This document shows, in pieces, positions 1 to 7,583 of a stretch of 34,027 bases of DNA. The translations under genes and the position numbers were made by a program. Origin of the DNA: Alphaproteobacteria bacterium UBA3002 (lineage in GTDB: Bacteria > Pseudomonadota > Alphaproteobacteria > Rickettsiales > UBA3002). The notes under the pieces were generated by a model that searched no databases, was not told where the DNA came from, and saw nothing but the letters and a program-made list of their open reading frames with translations. Position 1 is the first letter of the stretch. Each line of letters begins with the position of its first letter. The stretch is from the NCBI GenBank assembly GCA_002346425.1, contig DDZS01000008.1, positions 1 to 34,027 on the forward strand, in the 5' to 3' direction.

Positions 1-139
1 GCACTGCCTGCCGGCGCATCGCGGAGACGAAGTGACCGACAGCGTCTTCGATGGCCCGCAATCGGTGGTATTTGACGAGGCCGAAAATCGTCTTCATGCG
101 CAAAAGGCCATTCTTCTTTGGTGTTTGGGCGCGGCATGA
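1..139 (+). CDS. argF: ornithine carbamoyltransferase, C-terminal end (partial)
   Basis: This is the last 45 residues of an open frame that enters from the left edge, with codons starting at base 2 and a TGA stop at 137-139. The peptide starts HCLPAHRGDEVTD and continues with FDEAENRLHAQKAI. These are the conserved HCLPAHRG loop (ornithine/carbamoyl phosphate active site) and the C-terminal helix of ornithine carbamoyltransferase, which makes citrulline in arginine synthesis. The stop overlaps the start of hslO in an ATGA, so the two are probably translationally coupled. The argF-hslO pairing is common in alphaproteobacteria. The rest of the gene is outside the window. Confidence 0.93.
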   Translation, partial: HCLPAHRGDEVTDSVFDGPQSVVFDEAENRLHAQKAILLWCLGAA

Positions 140-1014
140 GCGATCAGTTAACCCCGTTTTTACTAGAAAACGCGCCGATTCGTGGGCGTATTGTGCGGCT
201 GCATGATGCGGTCAGCGAGATATTGAACACGCATCGCTACCCGGATCGCATCGCGCATTTATTGGGCGAAGCGCTGGTGCTTGCTGCGATTTTAAGCGCC
301 AATGTCAAAGGCGAGGGGATTGTCACCGTGCAGGTGCAAAGCAAAGGTCCCTTAAAATATTTGGTGGCAGATGCGACCGCAAAAGGCCATCTGCGCGGTT
401 ATGCCGATTTCGATGCTGAGGCGATTGAGGACGAAATGCCGCTGGATGCTTTATGTCCGGCAGGCGTGTTGGCAATCACTCTGGATGATGGACAGCGCTA
501 TCAAGGCATTGTCGAGTTGCAAGGCACGGGTCTATCCGAAGCGATTGAGGCGTATTTCACGCAATCCCAACAATTAGAGTTAAAAAGCCATTTTGCGGTG
601 GTTGCGAAAGCTAACGAATCTTCCGCGCGCAAATGGCAAGCGGCCGGTATGGTAATTGAACATATGCCTTCAACCGAAGGCGTCACGCAGGATCCGGCGC
701 TTTGGGAAGAAGCGGGGATGTTGTTTCATACCCTGACCGATCCGGAACTGCTCGATACGGGCCTGCCTATGGACGATTTGCTTTACCGACTGTTTCATGA
801 ACACGGCGTGCGTGTGTATGAACCGCAAGCCTTTAAAGCGCGATGCCGTTGCAGCAAAGAGCGGATTGAAGGCGCGTTGCAAGGCATGCCAGACGCCGAT
901 AAGCTCGCCATGCTGGAAGACGGGAATGTTGAGATCGATTGCCAGTTCTGCCATGCGCATTACGGTTTTACGGCTGCGGAATTAGGGCTTGCCGCCGGGG
1001 ATACGTCACACTAA
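136..1014 (+). CDS. hslO: Hsp33 redox-regulated holdase chaperone
   Basis: This encodes a 292-residue cytosolic chaperone that is activated by oxidative unfolding and holds denatured proteins. The body matches Hsp33: an N-terminal domain with RIVRLHDAVSEIL and GEALVLAAIL, then a C-terminal zinc centre with C237 and C239 (CRC) and C269 and C272 (CQFC). All four redox-switch cysteines are therefore present. I chose the ATG at 136, inside the ATGA overlap with argF. An in-frame TTG at 118 would add six residues but lies well inside argF and has no support. The length is normal for the family. It is followed by rnd after 32 bases. Confidence 0.95.
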   Translation: MSDQLTPFLLENAPIRGRIVRLHDAVSEILNTHRYPDRIAHLLGEALVLAAILSANVKGEGIVTVQVQSKGPLKYLVADATAKGHLRGYADFDAEAIEDEMPLDALCPAGVLAITLDDGQRYQGIVELQGTGLSEAIEAYFTQSQQLELKSHFAVVAKANESSARKWQAAGMVIEHMPSTEGVTQDPALWEEAGMLFHTLTDPELLDTGLPMDDLLYRLFHEHGVRVYEPQAFKARCRCSKERIEGALQGMPDADKLAMLEDGNVEIDCQFCHAHYGFTAAELGLAAGDTSH

Positions 1015-1046
1015 CCTGACACAAGTGACGGTGCAAAGGAGATGTC

Positions 1047-1661
1047 ATGACCAATTATTACCACCAATATGATCTGCCGAAGGATGTGCAATTCGAGGGC
1101 GATCTGGCGGTCGATACCGAAGCGATGGGCCTGCAAACCTACCGCGATCGGTTATGCGTCGTGCAGATTTCCGATGGTAAGGGCGATGCGCATCTGGTCC
1201 ATTTTCCTGAACCAAAATTCGATGCGCCCAATCTCAAGGCGCTGTTGAACGATGAGACGCGCGTGAAGCTGTTTCATTATGCACGCTTTGATCTGGCGAT
1301 TGTGCAGCATTATTTAGGGTTAATGATGCAACCGGTCTATTGCACCAAAATCGCCTCGCGCTTGTGTCGTACCTTTACCGATCGCCACAGCTTTAAAGAA
1401 TTATGCCGCGAATTAATTCAGCAGGATATTTCGAAACAGCAGCAATCCTCTGACTGGGGAGCGGCCACGCTGACCGATGATCAAATCGCGTATGCAGCGT
1501 CCGATGTGCTTTATCTGCATCAGCTACGGGAAGAGCTGAATCGACGTCTGGTGCGCGAAGGGCGTATGGAACTGGCGGCAGATTTGTTCGCCTGTTTGCC
1601 CGCGCGGGTCAAAGCCGATTTGGCTGGCTGGGCGGAAATCGATATTTTCGCGCATACGTAA
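1047..1661 (+). CDS. rnd: ribonuclease D, short alphaproteobacterial form
   Basis: This encodes a 204-residue DEDDy 3'-5' exonuclease. Exo I is DTEAMGL with D23 and E25, Exo II lies in FHYARFDLAIVQ, and Exo III is YAASDVLYL with the tyrosine and aspartate of the DEDDy subgroup. The protein ends soon after the nuclease fold and lacks the HRDC domains of the roughly 370-residue E. coli enzyme, as is usual for the short form in this class. The likely role is 3' trimming of structured RNAs such as tRNA precursors. An AAGGAG ribosome-binding site at 1037-1042 supports the ATG at 1047. Confidence 0.88.
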   Translation: MTNYYHQYDLPKDVQFEGDLAVDTEAMGLQTYRDRLCVVQISDGKGDAHLVHFPEPKFDAPNLKALLNDETRVKLFHYARFDLAIVQHYLGLMMQPVYCTKIASRLCRTFTDRHSFKELCRELIQQDISKQQQSSDWGAATLTDDQIAYAASDVLYLHQLREELNRRLVREGRMELAADLFACLPARVKADLAGWAEIDIFAHT

Positions 1662-1696
1662 AATATGCAGTTAGCTGGCGGAACGCGGCGTTATAC

Positions 1697-1732
1697 TTGT
1701 GTTTTCGCATATCTTTGCCTACATAGTCTGCC
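1697..1732 (+). promoter_or_regulatory. candidate leaderless promoter of kdsD
   Basis: A -35-like TTGTGT (1697-1702) is followed after 17 bases by a -10-like TACATA (1720-1725), and the kdsD ATG comes seven bases later. There is no Shine-Dalgarno sequence. A second -10-like hexamer, TATACT at 1692-1697, has no clear -35 partner but could give a leadered transcript. This is a pattern match only. Confidence 0.4.
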
Positions 1733-2680
1733 ATGTCACCGCTTGATACTGCCCGTCACGTTTTGGATTTGGAAATCGAAGGTCTGCACGCCGTTCGCGA
1801 CGCCCTGGATGAGCAATTCGTCGCGTTAGTCGAGCTGTTACATAACATCAAAGGCCGCGTGGTCATTACCGGTATCGGTAAAAGCGGACATATTGGCCGC
1901 AAGATCGCCGCCACCCTAGCCAGTACTGGCACGCCTGCCAGTTTTGTCCATGCCAGCGAAGCCAGCCATGGGGATTTAGGGATGATTACGCAGGACGATG
2001 CGGTCATCTGTTTGTCTAATTCCGGTGAAACCATTGAGTTAAGCGATGTGATCCATTATTGCGCCCGTTTCGATATTCCCCTGATTGCCCTCGTCCGGCG
2101 TCAGGGATCCTTATTAGTCGAAACTGCGAATATCGCGGTGGTTCTACCAGAAGTGCCGGAAGCGTCGCCGACTGGGGCGCCGACGACTTCTTCAACCATG
2201 ATGCTGGCCTATGGTGATGCGCTGGCGATTGCCTTGCTGAATAAGCGTGGGTTTACCAAAGAAGATTTCGGCAAATTCCACCCCGGCGGCAAGCTGGGGC
2301 AGGCATTGCTACGGGTAGAAAGTCTGATGCATGCGGCGGAAGAACTGCCACTCGTAGCGAAGGATCGGCCGCTTTCCGACGTATTACTAACTATGACCAG
2401 CAAGCATTTCGGATGCGCCGGAGTAGTGGACCAGAACCGGCTGATCGGCATCATTACCGATGGCGATTTGCGTCGCCATATGTCGAGTAACTTATTAGAA
2501 GCTACGGCTGAGCGTATTATGTCTCCTGATCCGGTAACCGTCTCTCCACAAGCATTAGCCGGGGAAGCACTTGGCATTATGAACCAAAAAAATATCACCT
2601 GCTTATTTGTGGTCGATGCAGACAGTAACCCCATCGGCATTTTGCATATTCACGATCTGTTGCGCGCAGGAATACGCTAA
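1733..2680 (+). CDS. kdsD: D-arabinose 5-phosphate isomerase (SIS + two CBS domains)
   Basis: This encodes a 315-residue cytosolic enzyme that converts ribulose 5-phosphate to arabinose 5-phosphate, the first step toward Kdo for the LPS inner core. A SIS domain covers about residues 35-185, with GRVVITGIGKSGHIGRK, the ASEASHGDLGMI segment and CLSNSGET. Two CBS domains follow from about 205 to 315, with IGIITDGDLRRHM and a C-terminal IGILHIHDLLRAGIR. Length and domain order match KdsD/KpsF. It leads an LPS cluster: lptC begins four bases after the stop. The start is the first ATG of the frame and has no ribosome-binding site (see the promoter entry). Confidence 0.95.
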   Translation: MSPLDTARHVLDLEIEGLHAVRDALDEQFVALVELLHNIKGRVVITGIGKSGHIGRKIAATLASTGTPASFVHASEASHGDLGMITQDDAVICLSNSGETIELSDVIHYCARFDIPLIALVRRQGSLLVETANIAVVLPEVPEASPTGAPTTSSTMMLAYGDALAIALLNKRGFTKEDFGKFHPGGKLGQALLRVESLMHAAEELPLVAKDRPLSDVLLTMTSKHFGCAGVVDQNRLIGIITDGDLRRHMSSNLLEATAERIMSPDPVTVSPQALAGEALGIMNQKNITCLFVVDADSNPIGILHIHDLLRAGIR

Positions 2681-2683
2681 GCG

Positions 2684-3343
2684 ATGGCGCAAATCGAACA
2701 TCCGATCTTGCGGAGCGGGGGACAGAAACACCGCCCGGATATCGGCGATATGCTGCATGCCCTGCCGCGTTATTCGCGGTTCGTCTTTTTTAGCAAATTC
2801 ACGCTGGCTGGTCTGTCGATCATTCTAATTTTATTGATCATTGTCGTGCCGCTAATCAACGCCGATAAAGAAGGGCTGCGTCTGGCTTTCAACACCGTAA
2901 GCGAGGCGGGTAGCGAATCGGTGCCGGTCATGAAAAACCCAACCTTCCAAGGCGTCGATGAAGATAACCAGCCGTATGTGGTGACGGCGGATTCGGCGCT
3001 GCAGCAAGATGAAGATACGATTATCGTCAACAATGTGCAGGGAGATATGCTGACCGAAGGCGATACCTGGCTGAGTGTCAAAGCGAACAAAGGCACGATC
3101 AATAATACCGAAAAACACATGCAGCTGACCGACGATGTGCGTCTGATGCATCAGGATGGCTACGAGTTTCGGACCGAGTTTGTGGCGATCGATTTGAACA
3201 GTCATGTGGCGCAGGGGAATCAACCGGTGCAGGGTTTTGGACCTATGGGGGAAATACGTGCCGATGGCTTTAGCTGGCAAAATGATTCACGTGTGTTACG
3301 ATTCAGTGGGAATGTGCAAATGAGGATTCTGCCGAATGGCTAA
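2684..3343 (+). CDS. lptC: LPS export system protein LptC
   Basis: This encodes a 219-residue bitopic inner-membrane protein. One hydrophobic helix lies at about residues 38-58 (LAGLSIILILLIIVVPLI) after a cytoplasmic tail of about 35 residues. A periplasmic beta-jellyroll of the LptC/DUF1239 type follows. LptC receives LPS from the LptB2FG transporter and passes it to LptA. Sequence similarity alone is modest, as usual for LptC, but the topology, the length and the position between kdsD and lptA-lptB make the call secure. Its end overlaps lptA by eight bases. Confidence 0.88.
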   Translation: MAQIEHPILRSGGQKHRPDIGDMLHALPRYSRFVFFSKFTLAGLSIILILLIIVVPLINADKEGLRLAFNTVSEAGSESVPVMKNPTFQGVDEDNQPYVVTADSALQQDEDTIIVNNVQGDMLTEGDTWLSVKANKGTINNTEKHMQLTDDVRLMHQDGYEFRTEFVAIDLNSHVAQGNQPVQGFGPMGEIRADGFSWQNDSRVLRFSGNVQMRILPNG

Positions 3344-3857
3344 GTTTTTCGCGAGTATTGTTATTGTCCTATGGGCTTCCTTTGCTATGGCGCAAACAGG
3401 CATCGATAGCGAAAAGCCAATTGAGATCAGCGCGGACCAATTGGAAGTGCAGCAGGAAAATCAATTGGCGGTCTTCAGCGGCAATGTTGTAGCCGTGCAG
3501 GGTGGCATCACCATGAAATCTGCCCGCATGCTGGTCTATTACAGCAATTCCGGTAGCAAAGAATCCTCCGGCGGCATGGCGCAGGGAATTCGTCAGATTG
3601 TGGCGGATGGTGGCGTGTTCTTTACATCGGCTACGGAAACCGCGCGCGGGCAGCAGGCGACATATGATGTGAATGGTGAGCAAATCACCATGACGGGCGA
3701 TGTGGTGCTGACGCGTGAACAGAATGTCCTGAAAGGGCAAAAGCTAGTTTATAACCTGAAAACCGGGCGCAGTGTGCTTGGCTCGGGCGGCGGGTCAACC
3801 ACCACGGGTGGTGGCGGAGGCCGGGTGAAAGGCTTGTTTGTGCCGGGTAAGAATTGA
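3336..3857 (+). CDS. lptA: LPS transport periplasmic protein LptA (OstA-like)
   Basis: This encodes a 173-residue periplasmic protein with a short signal peptide (MAKFFASIVIVLWASFAMA, probable cleavage after A19). The OstA domain starts at PIEISADQLEVQQENQLAVF and contains the typical F-S-G-N-V and M-T-G-D-V-V-L strand motifs. LptA polymerises into the bridge that carries LPS across the periplasm. The C-terminus has a glycine/threonine-rich stretch (about 148-162) not needed for the fold; its GGT/GGC codons make 3783-3822 look repetitive in DNA. It overlaps lptC by eight bases and is followed by lptB one base after its stop. Confidence 0.9.
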   Translation: MAKFFASIVIVLWASFAMAQTGIDSEKPIEISADQLEVQQENQLAVFSGNVVAVQGGITMKSARMLVYYSNSGSKESSGGMAQGIRQIVADGGVFFTSATETARGQQATYDVNGEQITMTGDVVLTREQNVLKGQKLVYNLKTGRSVLGSGGGSTTTGGGGGRVKGLFVPGKN

Positions 3858-3858
3858 T

Positions 3859-4722
3859 ATGAGCATTCTTTCGACCTTCCATCAATGGCTTGACCGTCGC
3901 CATGGCAAAGAAGCGCTGCCGCCAGCCAAAGCAGAGTTTGCGGCGCCGGAATATCAGGCGCCAACCAGCTATCATCAGCCCCCTCAACTAATTGAAACGC
4001 AAAATGGTTTGGCGGTCGCCAATCTAGGGAAGCAATATGCCAAACGTCCCGTAGTGCGCAATGTCAGCCTTCAGGTCTCACGCGGGGAAGCGGTCGGGCT
4101 GCTCGGGCCGAACGGGGCAGGGAAGACCACCTGTTTTTACATGATTACCGGATTGATTACGCCGGATTATGGTCAGGTCGCTCTCGATGGTACGGATATA
4201 ACCCGCTTGCCCATGTATCGCCGCGCACGGTTGGGAATTGGGTATTTGCCGCAAGAAGCCTCAATTTTTCGGGGTATGACCGTCGCGCAAAATATCATGA
4301 CCGTGTTGGAAGTAGCAGAATCCTCGCCGCAGGAACGGCAAGTGATGCTGGATGAATTGCTCGCAGAATTTTCCATTACACACCTTCGGCATTCGCCAGC
4401 AGTGGCGCTTTCAGGTGGGGAGCGGCGACGCGTTGAGATTGCGCGTGCACTAGCAGGCAAACCTTCGTTTATTCTACTGGATGAGCCCTTGGCGGGGATT
4501 GACCCGATTGCGATCAGCGACGTACGCGACATTGTTTCCACGCTGAAAAATCGCGGCATTGGAGTGTTGATCACCGATCACAATGTGCGGGAAACACTGG
4601 ATATCATCGATCGTGCGTATATTATTCACGATGGCACCGTGTTGATGCATGGCTCCCCAAAAGAAATCGTGCAAAACAAAGAAGTGCGCCGCGTCTATCT
4701 TGGCGAAAGTTTCAGCGTTTAA
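3859..4722 (+). CDS. lptB: LPS export ABC transporter ATPase LptB
   Basis: This encodes a 287-residue ATPase that powers LPS extraction from the inner membrane with LptF/LptG, which are not in the window. All ABC motifs are intact: Walker A GPNGAGKTT (83-91, K89), signature LSGGE (184-188), Walker B ILLDEP (205-210) and the switch H241 in ITDHN. The ATG at 3859 directly after lptA is chosen; a TTG at 3838 would add seven residues and lies inside lptA. About 47 residues precede the ABC fold, rich in proline, alanine and glutamine. This explains the length beyond the usual 240 or so. Confidence 0.94.
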   Translation: MSILSTFHQWLDRRHGKEALPPAKAEFAAPEYQAPTSYHQPPQLIETQNGLAVANLGKQYAKRPVVRNVSLQVSRGEAVGLLGPNGAGKTTCFYMITGLITPDYGQVALDGTDITRLPMYRRARLGIGYLPQEASIFRGMTVAQNIMTVLEVAESSPQERQVMLDELLAEFSITHLRHSPAVALSGGERRRVEIARALAGKPSFILLDEPLAGIDPIAISDVRDIVSTLKNRGIGVLITDHNVRETLDIIDRAYIIHDGTVLMHGSPKEIVQNKEVRRVYLGESFSV

Positions 4723-4783
4723 TGAAATATTAATACACTTACGCGATATTCACTGCTTTTTTCATGCACAACGATGCTTAGAA

Positions 4784-4813
4784 TTGTTGCGATAGTGTAA
4801 AATATGGTATGCT
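4784..4813 (+). promoter_or_regulatory. candidate housekeeping promoter of rpoN (leaderless)
   Basis: TTGTTG (4784-4789) and TATGCT (4808-4813) are separated by 18 bases. The rpoN ATG begins exactly six bases after the -10, so the expected transcript start falls on or beside the start codon. No Shine-Dalgarno sequence is present. The rest of the 4723-4819 gap is AT-rich, with no convincing terminator for lptB. Confidence 0.45.
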
Positions 4814-4820
4814 TCTTGCA
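4805..4820 (+). promoter_or_regulatory. sigma-54-type -24/-12 element over the rpoN start codon
   Basis: The 16 bases read TGGTATG, four spacer bases, TTGCA. The sigma-54 consensus is TGGCACG-N4-TTGCW. The key GG (4806-4807) and GC (4818-4819) are in exact register. The final A is the first base of the rpoN ATG, so a transcript from it would begin near 4830, inside the gene. It therefore fits an autoregulatory binding site better than a promoter for this start. It could be chance. Confidence 0.4.
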
Positions 4821-6244
4821 TGAAGCAATCTTTGCAACTTAAGCAATCGCAGTCATTAGTGATGACGCACCAATTGCAGCAATCGATCAAACTGCTGCAG
4901 CTTTCTTCTCAGGAACTTTCAGAATTTGTTGATCAGGAAATAGAAAAAAACCCATTGCTGAACCGCGATGAAGGTGGAGGCGAAGAAAGCACACCATTGG
5001 AAGATGTGACCAATGCGGTCGCCGAAGCCTTAGACAGTAACTATGGCGACGGCTGGCAGCATGAAGCGGGCTATACCGGCAGTCGCAGCAAAGGTGCGAC
5101 CAGTCAGAATCATGGGTCTTCGGATATGGGCGACTGGTTGGAACAGACCATCTCCAGCACCAAATCCCTGCGCGATCATTTAGAAGAGCAAATGCTGATT
5201 GAAATTACCGATAGCCAGGAACGGCTTATCGCGGCGCAATTGATCGATCAGGTCGATGATGATGGGTATTTACGCGCGCCACTCGACGAATTGGCGGAAA
5301 TGCTCGGTGCAGAATTATCCGCGATTGAACACGTGCTGCAGCAGCTCCAGCGGTTAGAACCAACGGGTGTCTGCGCGCGCAACTTGCAGGAATGTCTGGC
5401 GTTGCAATTGCGCGAGCACAATCTGCTCGATCCAATGATGCAGGCAATGTTGGATCATCTGCATTTAATGGAACGCGGAGATATAAAGGCCCTGCAGGCT
5501 GCTTGTGGCGCGGATGATGAAGATTTTGCCGATATGCTGCGGCAAATTCGCGAGTTGGATCCGTTTCCGGCGCGTCAATTTGCGCCGGACCTGGCGCAAA
5601 CCGTGGTGCCGGATGTGTTTGTCCGCCGGGCGCGCGATGGTGGTTGGCAGGTAGAGCTGAACACGGATTCGCTGCCGAATGTGTTAATGGATAAGCAATA
5701 TCAAATCGATCTGGATGCGCAGGCGCGCACCAAAGACGATAAAAAATACCTGAACGAACAAGCCAGTCAGGCAAGCTGGCTGATCAAGGCGATCGATCAA
5801 CGTGCCAACACGATTTTAAAAGTGACGGCGGCGATCGTGAAGCGGCAGGAAAAATTTTTTCTTCACGGCATCCAGTTCCTTAAGCCATTGACGCTGAAAG
5901 ATATAGCGGCAGAGGTGGATATGCATGAAAGCACGATCAGCCGCGTGACCACTAATAAATATATGGCCGGCCCGCGTGGTACGCTGGAGCTGAAATATTT
6001 CTTTAATTCGTCGATCAATGCCGCCTCCGGCAGCAATGATGTGTCGAGTAAAACCGTGATGTATTTCATTAAAGAGCTGATTGATGCCGAAAAACCAAGC
6101 AAGATCCTGTCGGACGATACGCTGGTTACGTTATTGAAAAACAAAAATATCGACGTGGCACGGCGCACGGTGGCAAAATACCGCGAAGCCATGCAGATTC
6201 CATCATCTGTGGTGCGGCGACGTCAGAAAAAAATGATTGGCTAG
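4820..6244 (+). CDS. rpoN: RNA polymerase sigma-54 factor RpoN
   Basis: This encodes a 474-residue alternative sigma factor that directs polymerase to -24/-12 promoters and needs AAA+ activators. Region I is at residues 1-48, with the glutamine-rich MTHQLQQSIKLLQLSSQEL. An acidic region II follows (about 50-115). The core-binding region and DNA-binding domain include MHESTISRVTTNKYM (helix-turn-helix). The RpoN box ARRTVAKYRE is at 448-457. The start at 4820 fits the conserved N-terminus. The gene follows lptB as in many proteobacteria; it is usually followed by hpf, but here a CpaF-type ATPase gene intervenes. Confidence 0.97.
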   Translation: MKQSLQLKQSQSLVMTHQLQQSIKLLQLSSQELSEFVDQEIEKNPLLNRDEGGGEESTPLEDVTNAVAEALDSNYGDGWQHEAGYTGSRSKGATSQNHGSSDMGDWLEQTISSTKSLRDHLEEQMLIEITDSQERLIAAQLIDQVDDDGYLRAPLDELAEMLGAELSAIEHVLQQLQRLEPTGVCARNLQECLALQLREHNLLDPMMQAMLDHLHLMERGDIKALQAACGADDEDFADMLRQIRELDPFPARQFAPDLAQTVVPDVFVRRARDGGWQVELNTDSLPNVLMDKQYQIDLDAQARTKDDKKYLNEQASQASWLIKAIDQRANTILKVTAAIVKRQEKFFLHGIQFLKPLTLKDIAAEVDMHESTISRVTTNKYMAGPRGTLELKYFFNSSINAASGSNDVSSKTVMYFIKELIDAEKPSKILSDDTLVTLLKNKNIDVARRTVAKYREAMQIPSSVVRRRQKKMIG

Positions 6245-6271
6245 ATTTGCGGGACGAAGCCTTGAAAGCAT

Positions 6272-6299
6272 TTGCAATCACCCACCAGAGACTTATGTT
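6272..6299 (+). promoter_or_regulatory. candidate leaderless promoter of the CpaF-type gene
   Basis: TTGCAA (6272-6277), a 16-base spacer and TATGTT (6294-6299) are followed six bases later by ATG at 6306. No Shine-Dalgarno sequence precedes that ATG. This suggests the ATPase gene is transcribed separately from rpoN. Confidence 0.5.
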
Positions 6300-6305
6300 A
6301 TTAGT

Positions 6306-7544
6306 ATGAGCGAAGCGCTATATGAAAAAATTGCCAAGCTGGAAGCACAGATTAGCCAGCTAACGCGCTTGTCGCAGCAAGAGGCACCGGTTACGGGCAT
6401 GACCATGCAAGAGCATGCCGAAGTCAATGCATTAAAGCATCGGTTTGCTGAGGAAATTCAAAATTTTGGGCCGATCCAGCCGCTGATCGAAGATGACAGT
6501 ATCAACGATATTCTTATTAATCGCCATGACCGGATTTATGTTGAGCGCCATGGTAAACTGGAAGAAACGTCGATTACGTTCCCGGATGATGCGAAGGTAT
6601 TGGACATCGCGCAGATGATCGTCGATGCGGTCGGGCGTCACCTCGATCCGTTACGGCCACTGGTCGATGCGCGTTTGCTGGACGGGAGTCGTGTGAATAT
6701 TATTGCGCCGCCGCTATCGGTAGATGGCACGGCGATCTCGATTCGTAAATTCGCCAAACGGATCATTTCGCTCGACATGATGAAAGAACAGGGCAACGTC
6801 TCTGAACAGCTCGGTGAATTTCTAAAAGTGGTGGGTAAAAGCCGCTTAAACGTAATCATTTCTGGCGGTACCGGTTCCGGTAAAACGACGCTGCTCAACG
6901 CCATTTCAGCCTTTATTGAAGATCACGAACGCGTGGTTACCATTGAGGATGCCGCGGAATTAAAACTGCAGCAACCGCATATTGTACGTTTGGAGACCAA
7001 ACCGGTGAGTTTTGACCGCGGGGTGCGCAACGAAGAAGTTACGATTCGCGATCTCGTGAAAAACGCGCTGCGGATGCGTCCGGACCGGATCATCGTGGGT
7101 GAGGTGCGCGGCGCCGAGGCGTTTGACATGATGCAGGCTATGAATACTGGCCATGAAGGCTCGCTATCTACCATCCACGCCAACCACCCACGGGATTGTC
7201 TGGCGCGTTTGGAGAATATGATCAACATGGCGAATCTGAATCTGCCGTTTAGTTCAATTCGCCAGCAGATTTCTTCCGCGATCAATTTGATCATCCAAAT
7301 CAGCCGGATGCGTGATGGCCATCGCCGGATTACTTACATTTCCGAACTCATCGGGATGGAAGGTGATGTCATTACCATGCAGGATATTTTCAATTACAAT
7401 ATCAAAGGCGAAGGCCGTGATGGTAAACTGGTCGGAGAATTTCAATGGACTGGGATTATGCCGCGCTTCGTAAGACGCGCCGCATATTACGGCGAGGCAG
7501 AGCGTTTGGCCGGATGCTTAGGCGTCAAGCTGCCCAAGCTCTAA
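6306..7544 (+). CDS. CpaF/TadA-type secretion ATPase
   Basis: This encodes a 412-residue hexameric ATPase of the type II/IV secretion superfamily, CpaF/TadA branch, which drives assembly of Flp/Tad pili. Visible motifs are PLIEDDSINDILIN in the N-terminal domain, Walker A GGTGSGKTT (187-195, K193), the Asp/Glu box with VTIEDAAEL, Walker B RIIVGEVRGAE (about 260-270) and the histidine box GHEGSLSTIHANHP. A coiled-coil-like stretch (ALYEKIAKLEAQISQLTRL) opens the protein. No other Tad genes lie nearby. The frame remains open upstream to 6237, but the ATG at 6306 is backed by a promoter match. It sits unusually between rpoN and hpf. Confidence 0.88.
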   Translation: MSEALYEKIAKLEAQISQLTRLSQQEAPVTGMTMQEHAEVNALKHRFAEEIQNFGPIQPLIEDDSINDILINRHDRIYVERHGKLEETSITFPDDAKVLDIAQMIVDAVGRHLDPLRPLVDARLLDGSRVNIIAPPLSVDGTAISIRKFAKRIISLDMMKEQGNVSEQLGEFLKVVGKSRLNVIISGGTGSGKTTLLNAISAFIEDHERVVTIEDAAELKLQQPHIVRLETKPVSFDRGVRNEEVTIRDLVKNALRMRPDRIIVGEVRGAEAFDMMQAMNTGHEGSLSTIHANHPRDCLARLENMINMANLNLPFSSIRQQISSAINLIIQISRMRDGHRRITYISELIGMEGDVITMQDIFNYNIKGEGRDGKLVGEFQWTGIMPRFVRRAAYYGEAERLAGCLGVKLPKL

Positions 7545-7583
7545 TCGTCATCGACAACAGACTTCATTACCAAAGGAGCAAGC

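Noticed and set aside
1004..1030. Inverted repeat CGTCAC ... GTGACG between hslO and rnd as a terminator or operator
   Set aside because: The arms are only six bases with a 15-base loop and no T run, and one arm lies in the hslO coding end; it is within chance expectation.
2209..2640. 143-codon minus-strand frame within kdsD
   Set aside because: It mirrors the codon pattern of the real gene and has no recognisable domain or start context.
3783..3822. GGC/GGT-rich run at the end of lptA as a DNA repeat element
   Set aside because: It is in frame and encodes a Gly/Thr/Ser tail; the units are irregular and need no explanation beyond coding.
4805..4830. Sigma-54 element as the main promoter for rpoN
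   Set aside because: Transcription would begin inside the gene, after the conserved N-terminal codons, so it could not produce full-length RpoN. It is kept only as a possible repression site.
5226..5774. 182-codon open frame on the minus strand inside rpoN
   Set aside because: It is antisense to a well conserved gene, its product is low-complexity Arg/Ala/Pro/His typical of frame shadows, and no start signal is seen.
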